Assembly: GCF_000024125.1 (NCBI RefSeq)
Contig: NC_013222.1
Span: 124,001 to 188,000, forward strand
Length of the DNA: 64,000 bases
DNA from: Robiginitalea biformata HTCC2501
Lineage (GTDB): Bacteria; Bacteroidota; Bacteroidia; Flavobacteriales; Flavobacteriaceae
Direction of reading: 5' to 3'
The notes below the pieces were generated by a model. That model worked only from the letters and a program-made list of their open reading frames with translations. It ran no database searches and was not told the origin of the DNA. A program made the position numbers and the translations under genes. Every line of letters starts with the position of its first letter. The stretch's first letter is position 1. Shown here one piece after another: positions 1 to 8,100 of the stretch.

Positions 1-597
1 GTTAAATACCGGGGCGTAGTCGTAGAGGATCAGGTTCTGGTCCAGGGACCCTCCGCGAACCGACAACCCGTTGCTGATCTCCCCGGCATTATTGACCCCC
101 GGCAGGAGCGTCATGCCCCGCAACACGTCGAATTCCCCGGCGGCCATGGGAATCTTTTTGATTTCCTGCATCTCGAGTTCCAGGGCCCCCATCTGGGGCG
201 ATTCCAGGTTCTCGGCAATCCGTCGGGCCCGCAAAACCACTTCGGACAGCTCCTCGGCTTGCTCCTGCATCCGCACTACCAGGTCCACGGATTCGCGAAG
301 GTCCACCTGCCGCTGTACCCCCTGGAAACCCAGGTAGAAGAATTCCACTGAATAACTCCCCTGTGGAAGGACCCTGGAATAGCGCCCGTCCCGGTCGGTT
401 ATCCCCCCGCAGCGGCATTCCCGGATGGCTACCTGTACCCCTTCCAGCGGGGCGTTTCCCGCCGCATCCAGCACCTGTACGGAGAGGGTGGCTTCCCGCT
501 GCTGGGCATTTGCAGGCGCAAGGCAGAAGAGGAGCAGGAGAATGCACCCAAGGTGGCTCCTGAATTGGCTGCAGGTATGTCCGGCTGGCTTGTTCAT
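1..597 (-). CDS. TonB-dependent receptor, N-terminal part (cut by the window edge)
   Basis: I translated the minus strand from an ATG at 597 and found an open frame of 199 codons running off the left edge. It begins with a Sec signal (hydrophobic stretch LLLLFCLAPANA, then Q). A carboxypeptidase-regulatory-like beta-sandwich follows at about residues 35-110 (VQVLDAAGNAPLEGVQVAI, then TDRDGRYS). A TonB plug begins at about residue 150 with LRGMTLLPGV and LSVRGGSLDQN, which are typical plug signatures. The protein should take up a ligand across the outer membrane, or act with the adjacent lipoprotein. Its ATG overlaps the TGA of the upstream DUF4249 gene in an ATGA arrangement, so the two are probably translationally coupled. 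The barrel lies outside the window and the substrate cannot be told. Confidence 0.85.
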   Translation of the reverse strand, partial: MNKPAGHTCSQFRSHLGCILLLLFCLAPANAQQREATLSVQVLDAAGNAPLEGVQVAIRECRCGGITDRDGRYSRVLPQGSYSVEFFYLGFQGVQRQVDLRESVDLVVRMQEQAEELSEVVLRARRIAENLESPQMGALELEMQEIKKIPMAAGEFDVLRGMTLLPGVNNAGEISNGLSVRGGSLDQNLILYDYAPVFN

Positions 598-1745
598 TCC
601 GGCCATCCTTCGGGTTCGACTGCCGTGCGGTAGGGTCCAGAAAGACAGGGGGCGCTGGAGGTAACGGGCGGGGGCACCGACCCGTATTCCTCGGCTTGTC
701 CTACGATCCGATCTTCCAGTTGGGCTTCTTCCAGGCCAATCCGTTCGATAAAAACGTCCCGGGACACCTGGGCGGCTGCGGTAAACCGCCCCAGGACATA
801 CTCGTCCGGGTTGTCCGGGTTGTACAGGTTGCCCAGGAGGGCCGCGGGTAGCGGGGCGTTGAAGCCTGAGTTGTTGTCCACCAGGTCCTTCAGCGTCTTG
901 TAATACCGGTAGGCATCCCGGCCCAGGGTATATTGCTGCAGTTTAACGAGGACGTTGCGCTTTTGGTACAGGAGGATATCGGCCACCGGCAGGCCCGTGG
1001 TGGTGGTCCCGTCGGAGAATTCATCCGAGTACACCTCTACCCGGTCGTTGTAGCGGATCTGCCAGCAGGCATCCTCGCAACTGTAGGTGTAGTATTCCTT
1101 CAGGGGCGGGCCCGGGCGATCCGGGTCCGGGGTAAAACACTCGCCGTCCCGGTAGACGGAATAATTGTAACAGATGTGGCAATACACCAATTGCTCATAA
1201 CTGCGGAACTGCCAGAAATAATAGTTTTCCTCCCCCGCAGGATCTGAAAAAGTTACCGAAAGCCGATGCCCGGGGACCTCCCGGTCGTAGTCTTCCGCAA
1301 ATACGAGCTGCGGGTCGTAGGATACCGATACCTCCCGGATGGGCACAGGCGCTACAGGGCTCTCGGCTGTGGAAAAGTAACGGCGTCCGTCTGCCAGTTC
1401 AACCCGGAGTTGCCACTGCTCGCCGATTCGCACTGCAAAATCAGCCGGCGGCAGGTACCGGTCCCCGGATTCGAACAACACTACTTCACGGCCGTCCGGA
1501 CTGCGGATAAACCGCACATCGGCCCCCTCCAGGAATTCATTCGTCTGCCGGCCAAAAGATTCCCCGGATTCAAAAACCTGGACATAGGAGGCGCCGGGGT
1601 CATTAGATGCAAAGGCATCGATATAGACAAGCCCCTCCCGGTAGCTGAATTCCGGGTCCACGGGATCCGTACATCCGGCCAGGCTCCAAAGCAGCAGGAA
1701 AATAACAGGGATTCCGCCGAGAATTCGCGGAAACAGGGTTGGCAT
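594..1745 (-). CDS. DUF4249-family lipoprotein
   Basis: 383 residues. The N-terminus has a hydrophobic stretch ending in LLLWSLAGC, a good lipobox, so the mature protein should be a lipoprotein starting at the Cys before TDPVDPEF. The segment GLVYIDAFASNDPGASYVQV and the following beta-rich body fit DUF4249, a Bacteroidota family usually encoded beside TonB-dependent receptors. The central part has a cluster of cysteines (CHICYN, CFTPD, CEDAC), probably extracellular disulfides. Function in the family is not established; a surface-exposed accessory role to the receptor is likely. The gene order (lipoprotein first, receptor second, ATGA overlap) is the reverse of the order I would expect most often. 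Confidence 0.8.
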   Translation of the reverse strand: MPTLFPRILGGIPVIFLLLWSLAGCTDPVDPEFSYREGLVYIDAFASNDPGASYVQVFESGESFGRQTNEFLEGADVRFIRSPDGREVVLFESGDRYLPPADFAVRIGEQWQLRVELADGRRYFSTAESPVAPVPIREVSVSYDPQLVFAEDYDREVPGHRLSVTFSDPAGEENYYFWQFRSYEQLVYCHICYNYSVYRDGECFTPDPDRPGPPLKEYYTYSCEDACWQIRYNDRVEVYSDEFSDGTTTTGLPVADILLYQKRNVLVKLQQYTLGRDAYRYYKTLKDLVDNNSGFNAPLPAALLGNLYNPDNPDEYVLGRFTAAAQVSRDVFIERIGLEEAQLEDRIVGQAEEYGSVPPPVTSSAPCLSGPYRTAVEPEGWPE

Positions 1746-1846
1746 TCAGTTAGGTTTGTTTGGACTAAAAATAAGGCTTAATGCTTCTGCGGGATATGCG
1801 CCAAAAGTTAAAAAGAGTTAAATGTGTGGTTTTAACACGAAATGAA

Positions 1847-4540
1847 TTACAGCGCAAACCGGTAAGTGGCCTTGAGCAGCAGGATATTGCGCGGTTGCGT
1901 TTCCCCGAAGATATTCGATTCCAGACTGCCCAGCAGGGCTGCGGCCGGGTCCCCGGAAGCGGTCAGGTCCTGGGACCAGACCAGGAACAATTCGGACCCG
2001 GGTACGTACTCCCACCGAAGTACCAGGTTGGACCGGAACTGTATAAAGGAAAAATCCGGGTCCCCGAAGGTGAAATCCACCGTCCCGTCCTGCGCCCGGT
2101 CTACGGAATACACCCCGTCCTCAAAGGTGATCTGCCCAGGGCCAAAGGGGGTAATCCGCTCGGCTATCTGCGGGGCCAGCGGGTTTGAAATATGTTTAAA
2201 TTCCGAATAGCGGCCCCGGGATATAAAGGGTTGCCCCCAATACTGCAGGGTGAGGTTCGGGTTGATTGTATAATTGACCCGCAGCGACATGGACAGCGTG
2301 CGCTGCTCGATTGTGCCATTCAGGTATACCGGCTCTCCCCCGCTGACCAGGTTGTCGATATACTGGAGTTTGTCGTTGTTCAGCTCAAAGCCCGGGTAAG
2401 CGGAAATCCGCAGGGCGTTGAATGGCTGATAGGTAAACCCGCCTTCCACATAATAGTAATCCCGGGACCCGTCCAGGGCCTGCGAGCCGTTCTGGAAAAT
2501 GTTAAACCGGAGCTTCTTCCTGCTGTCCGTATTGATGCCATTCCAGAAACTGATGCTGGCGGATTGCCGGAGGCGCGGCCCGCCCCTCAGGGCGAAATTG
2601 TCGTATTGGAGTGGCCGGAAGGTGAGCCCGAGGTTCGTGAACCAGTTGCCTGCCCAATTCTGCCAACTGTTTGTGTTGAAAGCCACCAGGTTGTGGTTCC
2701 CCGCAAAATCCCAGGCGCTCCAGTGGTTGTAGTTAATCCCCACCCGCCTGAAGGTTTTATCCGGTTTCAGGGTTTGGTAGCCCACCCAGGTATAATGGCG
2801 GATGTCGTCCGCCTGCCGCTGAAAGCCGATATCGTTGAGTTCCAGTTCCGGGGAACGCCAGGTGGCCCCGCTCTCAAAACGCCAATGCCCGTTGCCCACC
2901 TTGCCCAACTGCAGGTTGCCCCCGGTTCCCGTCAGGGAAGTCCTGGCCGGGTCTACATCCACATGGTCCGCCCCCACGCGCTGGAACAAATGCGCAATGG
3001 ATTCCTGCGTCCTGAGAATGGCGGCCTCGCTGCCGCTGACATGGCTCCACACCAGACTGCCCCCCAGGTACCAGTCGCGGTTGTTCCACTGGTGCTTAAA
3101 ATCCACCCCACCCGTATAGGCCGCCTCGTGCAACCATTCCAGGGTTTCCGGCAGGGCTTCCCGGTTGGTGGCCGTAACGATGGTGCCCACGTAGGTGTCC
3201 CCTTCGTTGAAATCCTTCTGGACCCGCCCCACCAGGTAATTGGTGAGGGGTTCCACCACTTCGCGCCGACGCTGCCCCGCATTGTCGATTACTGCAGACC
3301 GCCGCGCCGTCAGGCTCTCGAGCAGGCCCACAGACCAGCCGTCGCGTGTCTTGCCGCTGAATTTTGCCGCGCCGAGGATGGGCGTGGTGGCCGGCTGGTC
3401 CACGAATTCCCCCTCGGCCGTCTCGGGAAACCCCTGGGGGCTCCGTCCAATCCGGCGGGAATAAAACACATTGTCCGAGCCAAAGGTGTTGCCCGCCTGG
3501 GACGGGGACACCGGATAGTCAAAGATGTTTTTGTTCTCGATAAAAAACGGGCGCTGTTCGCGGAAAAAAATCTGGAAACCGTCCAGCGCAATAGCCGACG
3601 GATCGGCTTCCACCTGGCCAAAGTCCGGGTTGATGGTCAAGTCCAGGGTCAGGTCGTTGGTTATGCCAATCTTGGCATCCAGCCCCCCGGTAAGACCGGT
3701 TTCGCTCCCGTCTTCAAAGGGGTTGCCCGCCTGGGGATCAAACGTCTCGCTCCTGGCCACCGTGTAGGGTTGGATCTCCAACTGGTTTTGCGACTCGATA
3801 TTCCTCAACCCCGTGAGCAGGCCGAATTCGCTGGTAAATCCCGGGGTGTCCACGGGGAGGCGCTGCCAGACAGACCGCTCTTCATCCCGGAAAAACCGGC
3901 GCATCACCTGCAGCCCCCATACCTGTTCCGGGGCCTCGCTGAACTTTAACTGACTCATGGGGATGCGCATCTCGGCGGTCCAGCCCGCTGCATCCGTCCG
4001 GGTCTTCACATACCAGATGGGGTTCCAGGTATCGTCTTCATTGTTTCCGTTGTTGGAGCCAAAAACATCCCCCTTGACCCCGGCTGCTGAAACGATAAAT
4101 CCGAAACTGGTCCGCTTGTCGTGGTAACTGTCGATAAAGATCCCCACCCAGTCCCCGTCAAACCCGTCCCTCCGGGAGAGGCGTTTGACGATTTTATCCG
4201 GTTCGGTGTCAAAGGCCCGGATACCCACATAGAGGTTTTTGGCGTCGTAGAGGATTTTAAATTGGGTCTGCTGGGCCGGGGGCGTATTCTCGTCGGGGCG
4301 CTGTTCGATAAAATCCCCGGCCCATTCCACCTGGTTCCATACCGTTTCGTCCAGAGTGCCGTCGATGACCGGGACGCTCTCCGCACCGATTGCCGCCGTA
4401 ATATAGTTGCGCCTGGGCACCTCATCGGCCGTAACGGCGCTGGCAGGGGGTTCGGGTTCCGGGATTTCGGCGGTATCCTGCCCCCGTGAAAGGGCGATAA
4501 CCCCCAGCGAGCAGAGGAGGGCCGTGGAGAATCTGGTCAT
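1847..4540 (-). CDS. DUF5916 outer-membrane protein with CBM9-like N-terminal domain
   Basis: 897 residues from the ATG at 4540. An ATG 48 bases upstream exists, but only the inner start puts a signal peptide (MTRFSTALLCSLGVIALSRG) at the N-terminus. Residues about 40-210 resemble the family 9 carbohydrate-binding-like fold (VIDGTLDETVWNQ, LYVGIRAFDTEPDKI, WTAEMRIPMSQLKF). The rest is rich in aromatic, alternating beta-strand sequence that ends in RNILLLKATYRFAL, as expected of an outer-membrane barrel with a terminal aromatic-X-L strand. This matches the DUF5916 family, common in Bacteroidota and of unknown molecular function. It appears monocistronic. Confidence 0.85.
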   Translation of the reverse strand: MTRFSTALLCSLGVIALSRGQDTAEIPEPEPPASAVTADEVPRRNYITAAIGAESVPVIDGTLDETVWNQVEWAGDFIEQRPDENTPPAQQTQFKILYDAKNLYVGIRAFDTEPDKIVKRLSRRDGFDGDWVGIFIDSYHDKRTSFGFIVSAAGVKGDVFGSNNGNNEDDTWNPIWYVKTRTDAAGWTAEMRIPMSQLKFSEAPEQVWGLQVMRRFFRDEERSVWQRLPVDTPGFTSEFGLLTGLRNIESQNQLEIQPYTVARSETFDPQAGNPFEDGSETGLTGGLDAKIGITNDLTLDLTINPDFGQVEADPSAIALDGFQIFFREQRPFFIENKNIFDYPVSPSQAGNTFGSDNVFYSRRIGRSPQGFPETAEGEFVDQPATTPILGAAKFSGKTRDGWSVGLLESLTARRSAVIDNAGQRRREVVEPLTNYLVGRVQKDFNEGDTYVGTIVTATNREALPETLEWLHEAAYTGGVDFKHQWNNRDWYLGGSLVWSHVSGSEAAILRTQESIAHLFQRVGADHVDVDPARTSLTGTGGNLQLGKVGNGHWRFESGATWRSPELELNDIGFQRQADDIRHYTWVGYQTLKPDKTFRRVGINYNHWSAWDFAGNHNLVAFNTNSWQNWAGNWFTNLGLTFRPLQYDNFALRGGPRLRQSASISFWNGINTDSRKKLRFNIFQNGSQALDGSRDYYYVEGGFTYQPFNALRISAYPGFELNNDKLQYIDNLVSGGEPVYLNGTIEQRTLSMSLRVNYTINPNLTLQYWGQPFISRGRYSEFKHISNPLAPQIAERITPFGPGQITFEDGVYSVDRAQDGTVDFTFGDPDFSFIQFRSNLVLRWEYVPGSELFLVWSQDLTASGDPAAALLGSLESNIFGETQPRNILLLKATYRFAL

Positions 4541-4689
4541 GGCTGTCAGTTGATTGATGTCTGAATAAAAGACCGGGGAAAACGACAACTGTTACAGGAT
4601 TTAACCGTTATTTGCGTTCTTTTAACACATCGATCCGGCGCAGCCTGAAAAAGTTGCAGGGAGACAAAAAAATATTGCCGGACAGGCAT

Positions 4690-4719
4690 TTGTAATTCAA
4701 CTTATTAATCGTACATTTG
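4690..4719 (+). promoter_or_regulatory. Bacteroidota-type promoter of rplM-rpsI
   Basis: A -33 TTG at 4690-4692 is followed by 19 bases and a perfect -7 box TACATTTG at 4712-4719. This is the TTG-N19-TAnnTTTG arrangement known for the primary sigma factor of Bacteroidota. It lies 50 bases before the rplM start, leaving a leader of roughly 40 bases. Confidence 0.75.
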
Positions 4720-4768
4720 CAGCCCGTTATTCGGGATTGAAGTGTTTAATGCATAAAAGAAATAAGTA

Positions 4769-5224
4769 GTGGATACATTAAGCTACAAAACCAAATCCGC
4801 CAATAAAAGCACCGTTCAGAAGGAGTGGTTGCTGGTGGATGCCGAGGGGCAGACCCTGGGAAGGCTCGCCTCCAAGGTGGCCAAAATCCTGAGGGGAAAG
4901 TACAAGCCGGACTTCACGCCCCACGTAGACTGCGGCGACAATGTCGTGGTGATCAACGCCGAAAAAGTTTCCCTTTCCGGAAATAAATGGGATGCCAAGG
5001 AATATATCCGTTATACGGGATATCCGGGCGGTCAGCGCGTACAGACTGCGCGTACGCTTCACGAGAAAAACCCGACTGCACTGGTCGAGAAAGCCGTTAA
5101 AGGCATGCTCCCGAAAAACCGGCTCGGCGCGGACCTGTTCCGCAACCTGCGGGTCTACGCCGGCGAGCAGCACGACCAGGAAGCCCAAAAACCCAGAGCA
5201 ATCAATCTTAACGACCTTAGATAA
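4769..5224 (+). CDS. rplM: 50S ribosomal protein L13
   Basis: 151 residues starting at GTG. The body (KEWLLVDAEGQTLGRLASK, GDNVVVINAEKV, GMLPKNRLG) is unmistakable L13, an early-assembling large-subunit protein. The GTG start is supported because the N-terminal MDTLSYKTKSANK is the form I recall from other Bacteroidota, and the promoter leaves no room for an earlier start. Its TAA overlaps the ATG of rpsI by one base (TAATG), so the pair is co-translated. Length is normal. Confidence 0.97.
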   Translation: MDTLSYKTKSANKSTVQKEWLLVDAEGQTLGRLASKVAKILRGKYKPDFTPHVDCGDNVVVINAEKVSLSGNKWDAKEYIRYTGYPGGQRVQTARTLHEKNPTALVEKAVKGMLPKNRLGADLFRNLRVYAGEQHDQEAQKPRAINLNDLR

Positions 5225-5610
5225 TGGAGGTGATTCATAAAATCGGCAGGAGGAAAACAGCCGTGGCACGGGTATATGTTTCCCAGGGCAATGGCTCCAT
5301 CACTGTGAACAAAAAAGACCTGGCGGAATACTTCCCGACGGCAACACTTCAATACAAGGTGAAACAACCTTTCACCCTGACGGAAAACGAGAACAACTAC
5401 GATGTAAGCGTCAACGTATTTGGCGGGGGCATCACCGGGCAGGCGGAAGCCGTGCGCCTGGCGCTTTCCCGCGCTTTGTGCGAGATTGACGAGGAACACC
5501 GGGCCACCCTGAAGCCGGAAGGCCTCCTGACCCGGGATCCGAGAATGGTGGAACGCAAGAAGTACGGTCAGAAAAAAGCCCGGAAGAAGTTCCAGTTCTC
5601 CAAACGTTAA
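5224..5610 (+). CDS. rpsI: 30S ribosomal protein S9
   Basis: 128 residues. The N-terminal IGRRKTAVARVYV and the basic C-terminal tail KKYGQKKARKKFQFSKR are the S9 signatures; the tail reaches into the decoding centre near P-site tRNA. It overlaps rplM by one base, the usual rplM-rpsI operon. A GC-rich hairpin begins 10 bases after the stop, so the operon probably ends or attenuates here before rpsB. Confidence 0.97.
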   Translation: MEVIHKIGRRKTAVARVYVSQGNGSITVNKKDLAEYFPTATLQYKVKQPFTLTENENNYDVSVNVFGGGITGQAEAVRLALSRALCEIDEEHRATLKPEGLLTRDPRMVERKKYGQKKARKKFQFSKR

Positions 5611-5620
5611 TATCCTGTAT

Positions 5621-5658
5621 CCCCTGCCGCGCGCAGGGGGTACCCTTTATATTTTTTC
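5621..5658 (+). terminator. Hairpin after rpsI
   Basis: CCCCTGC (5621-5627) pairs with GCAGGGG (5633-5639) around a five-base loop. A T-rich stretch follows but only after about 12 bases, so termination may be partial. It sits directly after the rplM-rpsI operon. Confidence 0.5.
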
Positions 5659-5680
5659 AATAACCCAAGTTCCTTGAAAC

Positions 5681-5838
5681 GATCTCTTCGGAGAGACTAG
5701 TTACCCCCTGAACCGGAAATCCCGGGACAGGGACCCATTTAGTTTAGCATCTAAATGGCGGAGGCATGTGCCGGCCCCAGGGTCGGGACCACCACTCGGC
5801 CATTGCTCATTCAAAGAACGTAAACTAAGTTTTCAAAA
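5681..5838 (+). promoter_or_regulatory. Candidate structured leader of rpsB-tsf
   Basis: The 228 bases between rpsI and rpsB hold several hairpins. TCTC-TTCG-GAGA at 5683-5694 is a C(UUCG)G tetraloop hairpin. CCATTTAG (5735-5742) pairs perfectly with CTAAATGG (5751-5758) around eight bases. GCCG (5770-5773) could pair with CGGC (5797-5800) around a G/C-rich inner region. No good TAnnTTTG box was found near rpsB. S2 is known to autoregulate its operon in other bacteria, so an S2-binding leader is a reasonable inference; the pairing is my reading, not a computed fold. Confidence 0.35.
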
Positions 5839-7089
5839 ATGGCTGTAAAAGCTGAAGTAAAAGACCTGTTAGAGGCTGGGGTGCATTTTGGCCACCTCAC
5901 ACGCAAGTGGAATCCCAACATGGCTCCCTATATCTACATGGAGCGCAACGGGATACACGTTATCAACCTGTACAAGACCGTCGCCAAGCTGGACGAAGCT
6001 GGCGAAGCCCTCAAAAAAATCGCCGCTTCCGGGCGCAAAATCCTTTTTGTCGCCACCAAGAAGCAGGCCAAGGACATCGTTGCCCAGAAGGTAGCCGAGG
6101 TGAATATGCCGTATATCACCGAGCGCTGGCCGGGCGGGATGCTGACAAACTTCGTCACCATCCGCAGGGCGGTGAAGAAGATGGCTTCCATCGACCGGAT
6201 GAAAAAAGACGGAACCTTCAATACACTTTCCAAAAAAGAGCGCCTGCAGGTAGACCGGCTCCGCGCCAAGTTGGAAAAGAACCTCGGTTCCATCGCGGAC
6301 ATGACGCGCCTGCCGGGCGCCCTCTTCGTGGTGGACACCATGCGGGAGCACATCGCCGTGAAAGAGGCCCAGAAACTCAACATCCCCATCTTTGCCATGG
6401 TGGATACCAACTCGGACCCGCGCCCGATCGATTTTGTGATCCCGGCCAATGACGACGCCTCCAAATCCATCGAGGTGATCATGAGCCAGGTGACCCAATT
6501 CGTCGCCGACGGGCTTGCCGAGCGCAAATCCGAAAAATCCGCCGAGAAAGAAGGCAGGGATGCCGATACGGACGTGGTTGAAAAAGCCCCGGCTGTTGCC
6601 AAGACCGACAAGGCTCCGGCTCCGGCAAAGCAGACCAAGGAAATTGAGTCCGAACCGGTGGTAGAGCAGGAAAAGCCGGCTGAAAAACAGGTGAAGGCCG
6701 AGAATGCAGCCGAGCCCGAAACCGTAAAATCCGACTCCCCGGTTGAACAGCCGAAAGCTGCTGAAAAGGAGCAGAAAGAGGAGGGAAAAGCCCCGGCAAA
6801 GAAAGAAGCAGCCGCTGAAAAAGCAACCGATAGCAAAGCCGAGGACCTGACGAAAATCGAAGGTATCGGGCCGAAGGCTGCCGAAGCCCTGACCAAAGCG
6901 GGGGTAAGCACCTATTCCGCCCTGGCCGGGACCAAGCCGGATGCCATCAAGGAAATCCTTACGGAAGCAAGTTCGCGCATGGCGCACCTGGATCCGGAAA
7001 GCTGGCCGAAACAAGCCAAATTGGCCGCTGACGGCAAGTGGGAAGAACTTGCCGAGTGGCAGGAAAAAGCGAAAGGCGGGGTAGAGTAA
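5839..7089 (+). CDS. rpsB: 30S ribosomal protein S2 with a long C-terminal extension
   Basis: 416 residues, against roughly 230-260 for ordinary S2. Residues 1 to about 230 are a complete S2 (GVHFGHLTRKWNPNMAPYI, ERWPGGMLTNF, PGALFVVDTMRE). Residues about 230-335 are a low-complexity Ala/Glu/Lys/Pro linker. Residues about 336-416 form a helix-hairpin-helix-like module (LTKIEGIGPKAAEALTKAG) and a tail with LDPESWPKQAKLAADGKWEE. I recall similar modules on other ribosomal proteins of Bacteroidota, such as L21. The extension is in frame without a break, so it is part of the protein. It may bind rRNA or DNA. tsf follows 72 bases later, the conserved rpsB-tsf pair. Confidence 0.95.
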   Translation: MAVKAEVKDLLEAGVHFGHLTRKWNPNMAPYIYMERNGIHVINLYKTVAKLDEAGEALKKIAASGRKILFVATKKQAKDIVAQKVAEVNMPYITERWPGGMLTNFVTIRRAVKKMASIDRMKKDGTFNTLSKKERLQVDRLRAKLEKNLGSIADMTRLPGALFVVDTMREHIAVKEAQKLNIPIFAMVDTNSDPRPIDFVIPANDDASKSIEVIMSQVTQFVADGLAERKSEKSAEKEGRDADTDVVEKAPAVAKTDKAPAPAKQTKEIESEPVVEQEKPAEKQVKAENAAEPETVKSDSPVEQPKAAEKEQKEEGKAPAKKEAAAEKATDSKAEDLTKIEGIGPKAAEALTKAGVSTYSALAGTKPDAIKEILTEASSRMAHLDPESWPKQAKLAADGKWEELAEWQEKAKGGVE

Positions 7090-7161
7090 AACCGCTTTAA
7101 GCCAGGAATATTTTATTTAACACAACGGGGGGATACCGTCCCCCTCAAATTCATAAAGAAC

Positions 7162-7986
7162 ATGGTTAAGATTACCGCCTCTGAGGTAAACAAATTGAGA
7201 AAATCTACCGGTGCAGGCATGATGGACTGTAAAAATGCGTTGGTGGAAGCCGAGGGAGACTTCGACAAAGCCATCGAAATCCTCCGTAAAAAAGGTCAGA
7301 AGGTGGCTGCCAAGCGCGCAGACCGCGATTCGTCCGAAGGAGCTGCCATCGCCAGGGTCAATGATTCAAACACCGAAGGTGTGATCGTTTCCCTGAACTG
7401 CGAGACCGACTTTGTGGCCAAAAACGATACGTTTGTATCCCTGGCGCAGAAGTTGGCCGAAATTGCCCTGGGACATGCCAGCAAAGAAGAGCTGCTGGCC
7501 GCAGATTTCGAAGGGATCAGCGTACAGGAAAAACTCATTGAGCAAACCGGCGTTATCGGCGAAAAAATTGAGATCGGCGACTTCCGCCGCCTCAGCGCTC
7601 CGTTTGTCGGGTCGTATATCCACGCGGGGAACAAGATTGCCACGCTTGTGGGCTTGTCTGCCGAAGTAGACGGCGCCTCCGAGGTAGCTAAAGACGTGGC
7701 CATGCAGGCTGCGGCTATGAACCCGGTTGCCCTGGACGAAAGCGGGGTGGACCAGGAGACCATCGACAAGGAAATCGAGATTGCCAAGGACCAACTCCGG
7801 GAGGAGGGCAAGCCGGAGGCGATGCTCGACAATATTGCCAAAGGCAAGCTCAAGCGTTTTTTCAAGGATAATACGCTGGTGAACCAGGCCTTTATCAAAG
7901 ACGGTAAGATCAGTGTTGCCGAGTATGTAAAATCGGCCGACAAGGACCTGAAGGTCACCGGTTTTGAGCGCGTTGCCCTTGGGTAA
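7162..7986 (+). CDS. tsf: Elongation factor Ts
   Basis: 274 residues. The N-terminal ITASEVNKLRKSTGAGMMDC and the LNCETDFVAKND segment are the EF-Ts signatures; the protein exchanges GDP for GTP on EF-Tu. It follows rpsB in the same direction, as in most bacteria, and ends at a strong terminator. Length and motifs are normal. Confidence 0.97.
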   Translation: MVKITASEVNKLRKSTGAGMMDCKNALVEAEGDFDKAIEILRKKGQKVAAKRADRDSSEGAAIARVNDSNTEGVIVSLNCETDFVAKNDTFVSLAQKLAEIALGHASKEELLAADFEGISVQEKLIEQTGVIGEKIEIGDFRRLSAPFVGSYIHAGNKIATLVGLSAEVDGASEVAKDVAMQAAAMNPVALDESGVDQETIDKEIEIAKDQLREEGKPEAMLDNIAKGKLKRFFKDNTLVNQAFIKDGKISVAEYVKSADKDLKVTGFERVALG

Positions 7987-8005
7987 ACCGCGCTGTATCC
8001 ACAGT

Positions 8006-8039
8006 AAAAAAGCCTCCCCTGCCCGGGGAGGCTTTTTTT
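8006..8039. terminator. Bidirectional terminator between tsf and the M61 peptidase gene
   Basis: GCCTCCCC (8012-8019) pairs with GGGGAGGC (8025-8032), flanked by an A run on the left and a T run on the right. The symmetrical form serves tsf on the plus strand and the convergent peptidase gene on the minus strand. Confidence 0.85.
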
Positions 8040-8100
8040 ATGCCTCGTCGCAAATTCCGTCGGCCGGTACAAGCCGAGGATTATTCGGGCACCTTCTTCC

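Noticed and set aside
2192..3949. A 585-codon plus-strand open frame
   Set aside because: Antisense to the DUF5916 gene, with no domain, no signal and shadow-type composition.
5869..7014. A 381-codon minus-strand open frame across rpsB
   Set aside because: Antisense of the S2 gene; the Leu/Phe/Gly-rich part is the complement of the Glu/Lys/Ala linker.
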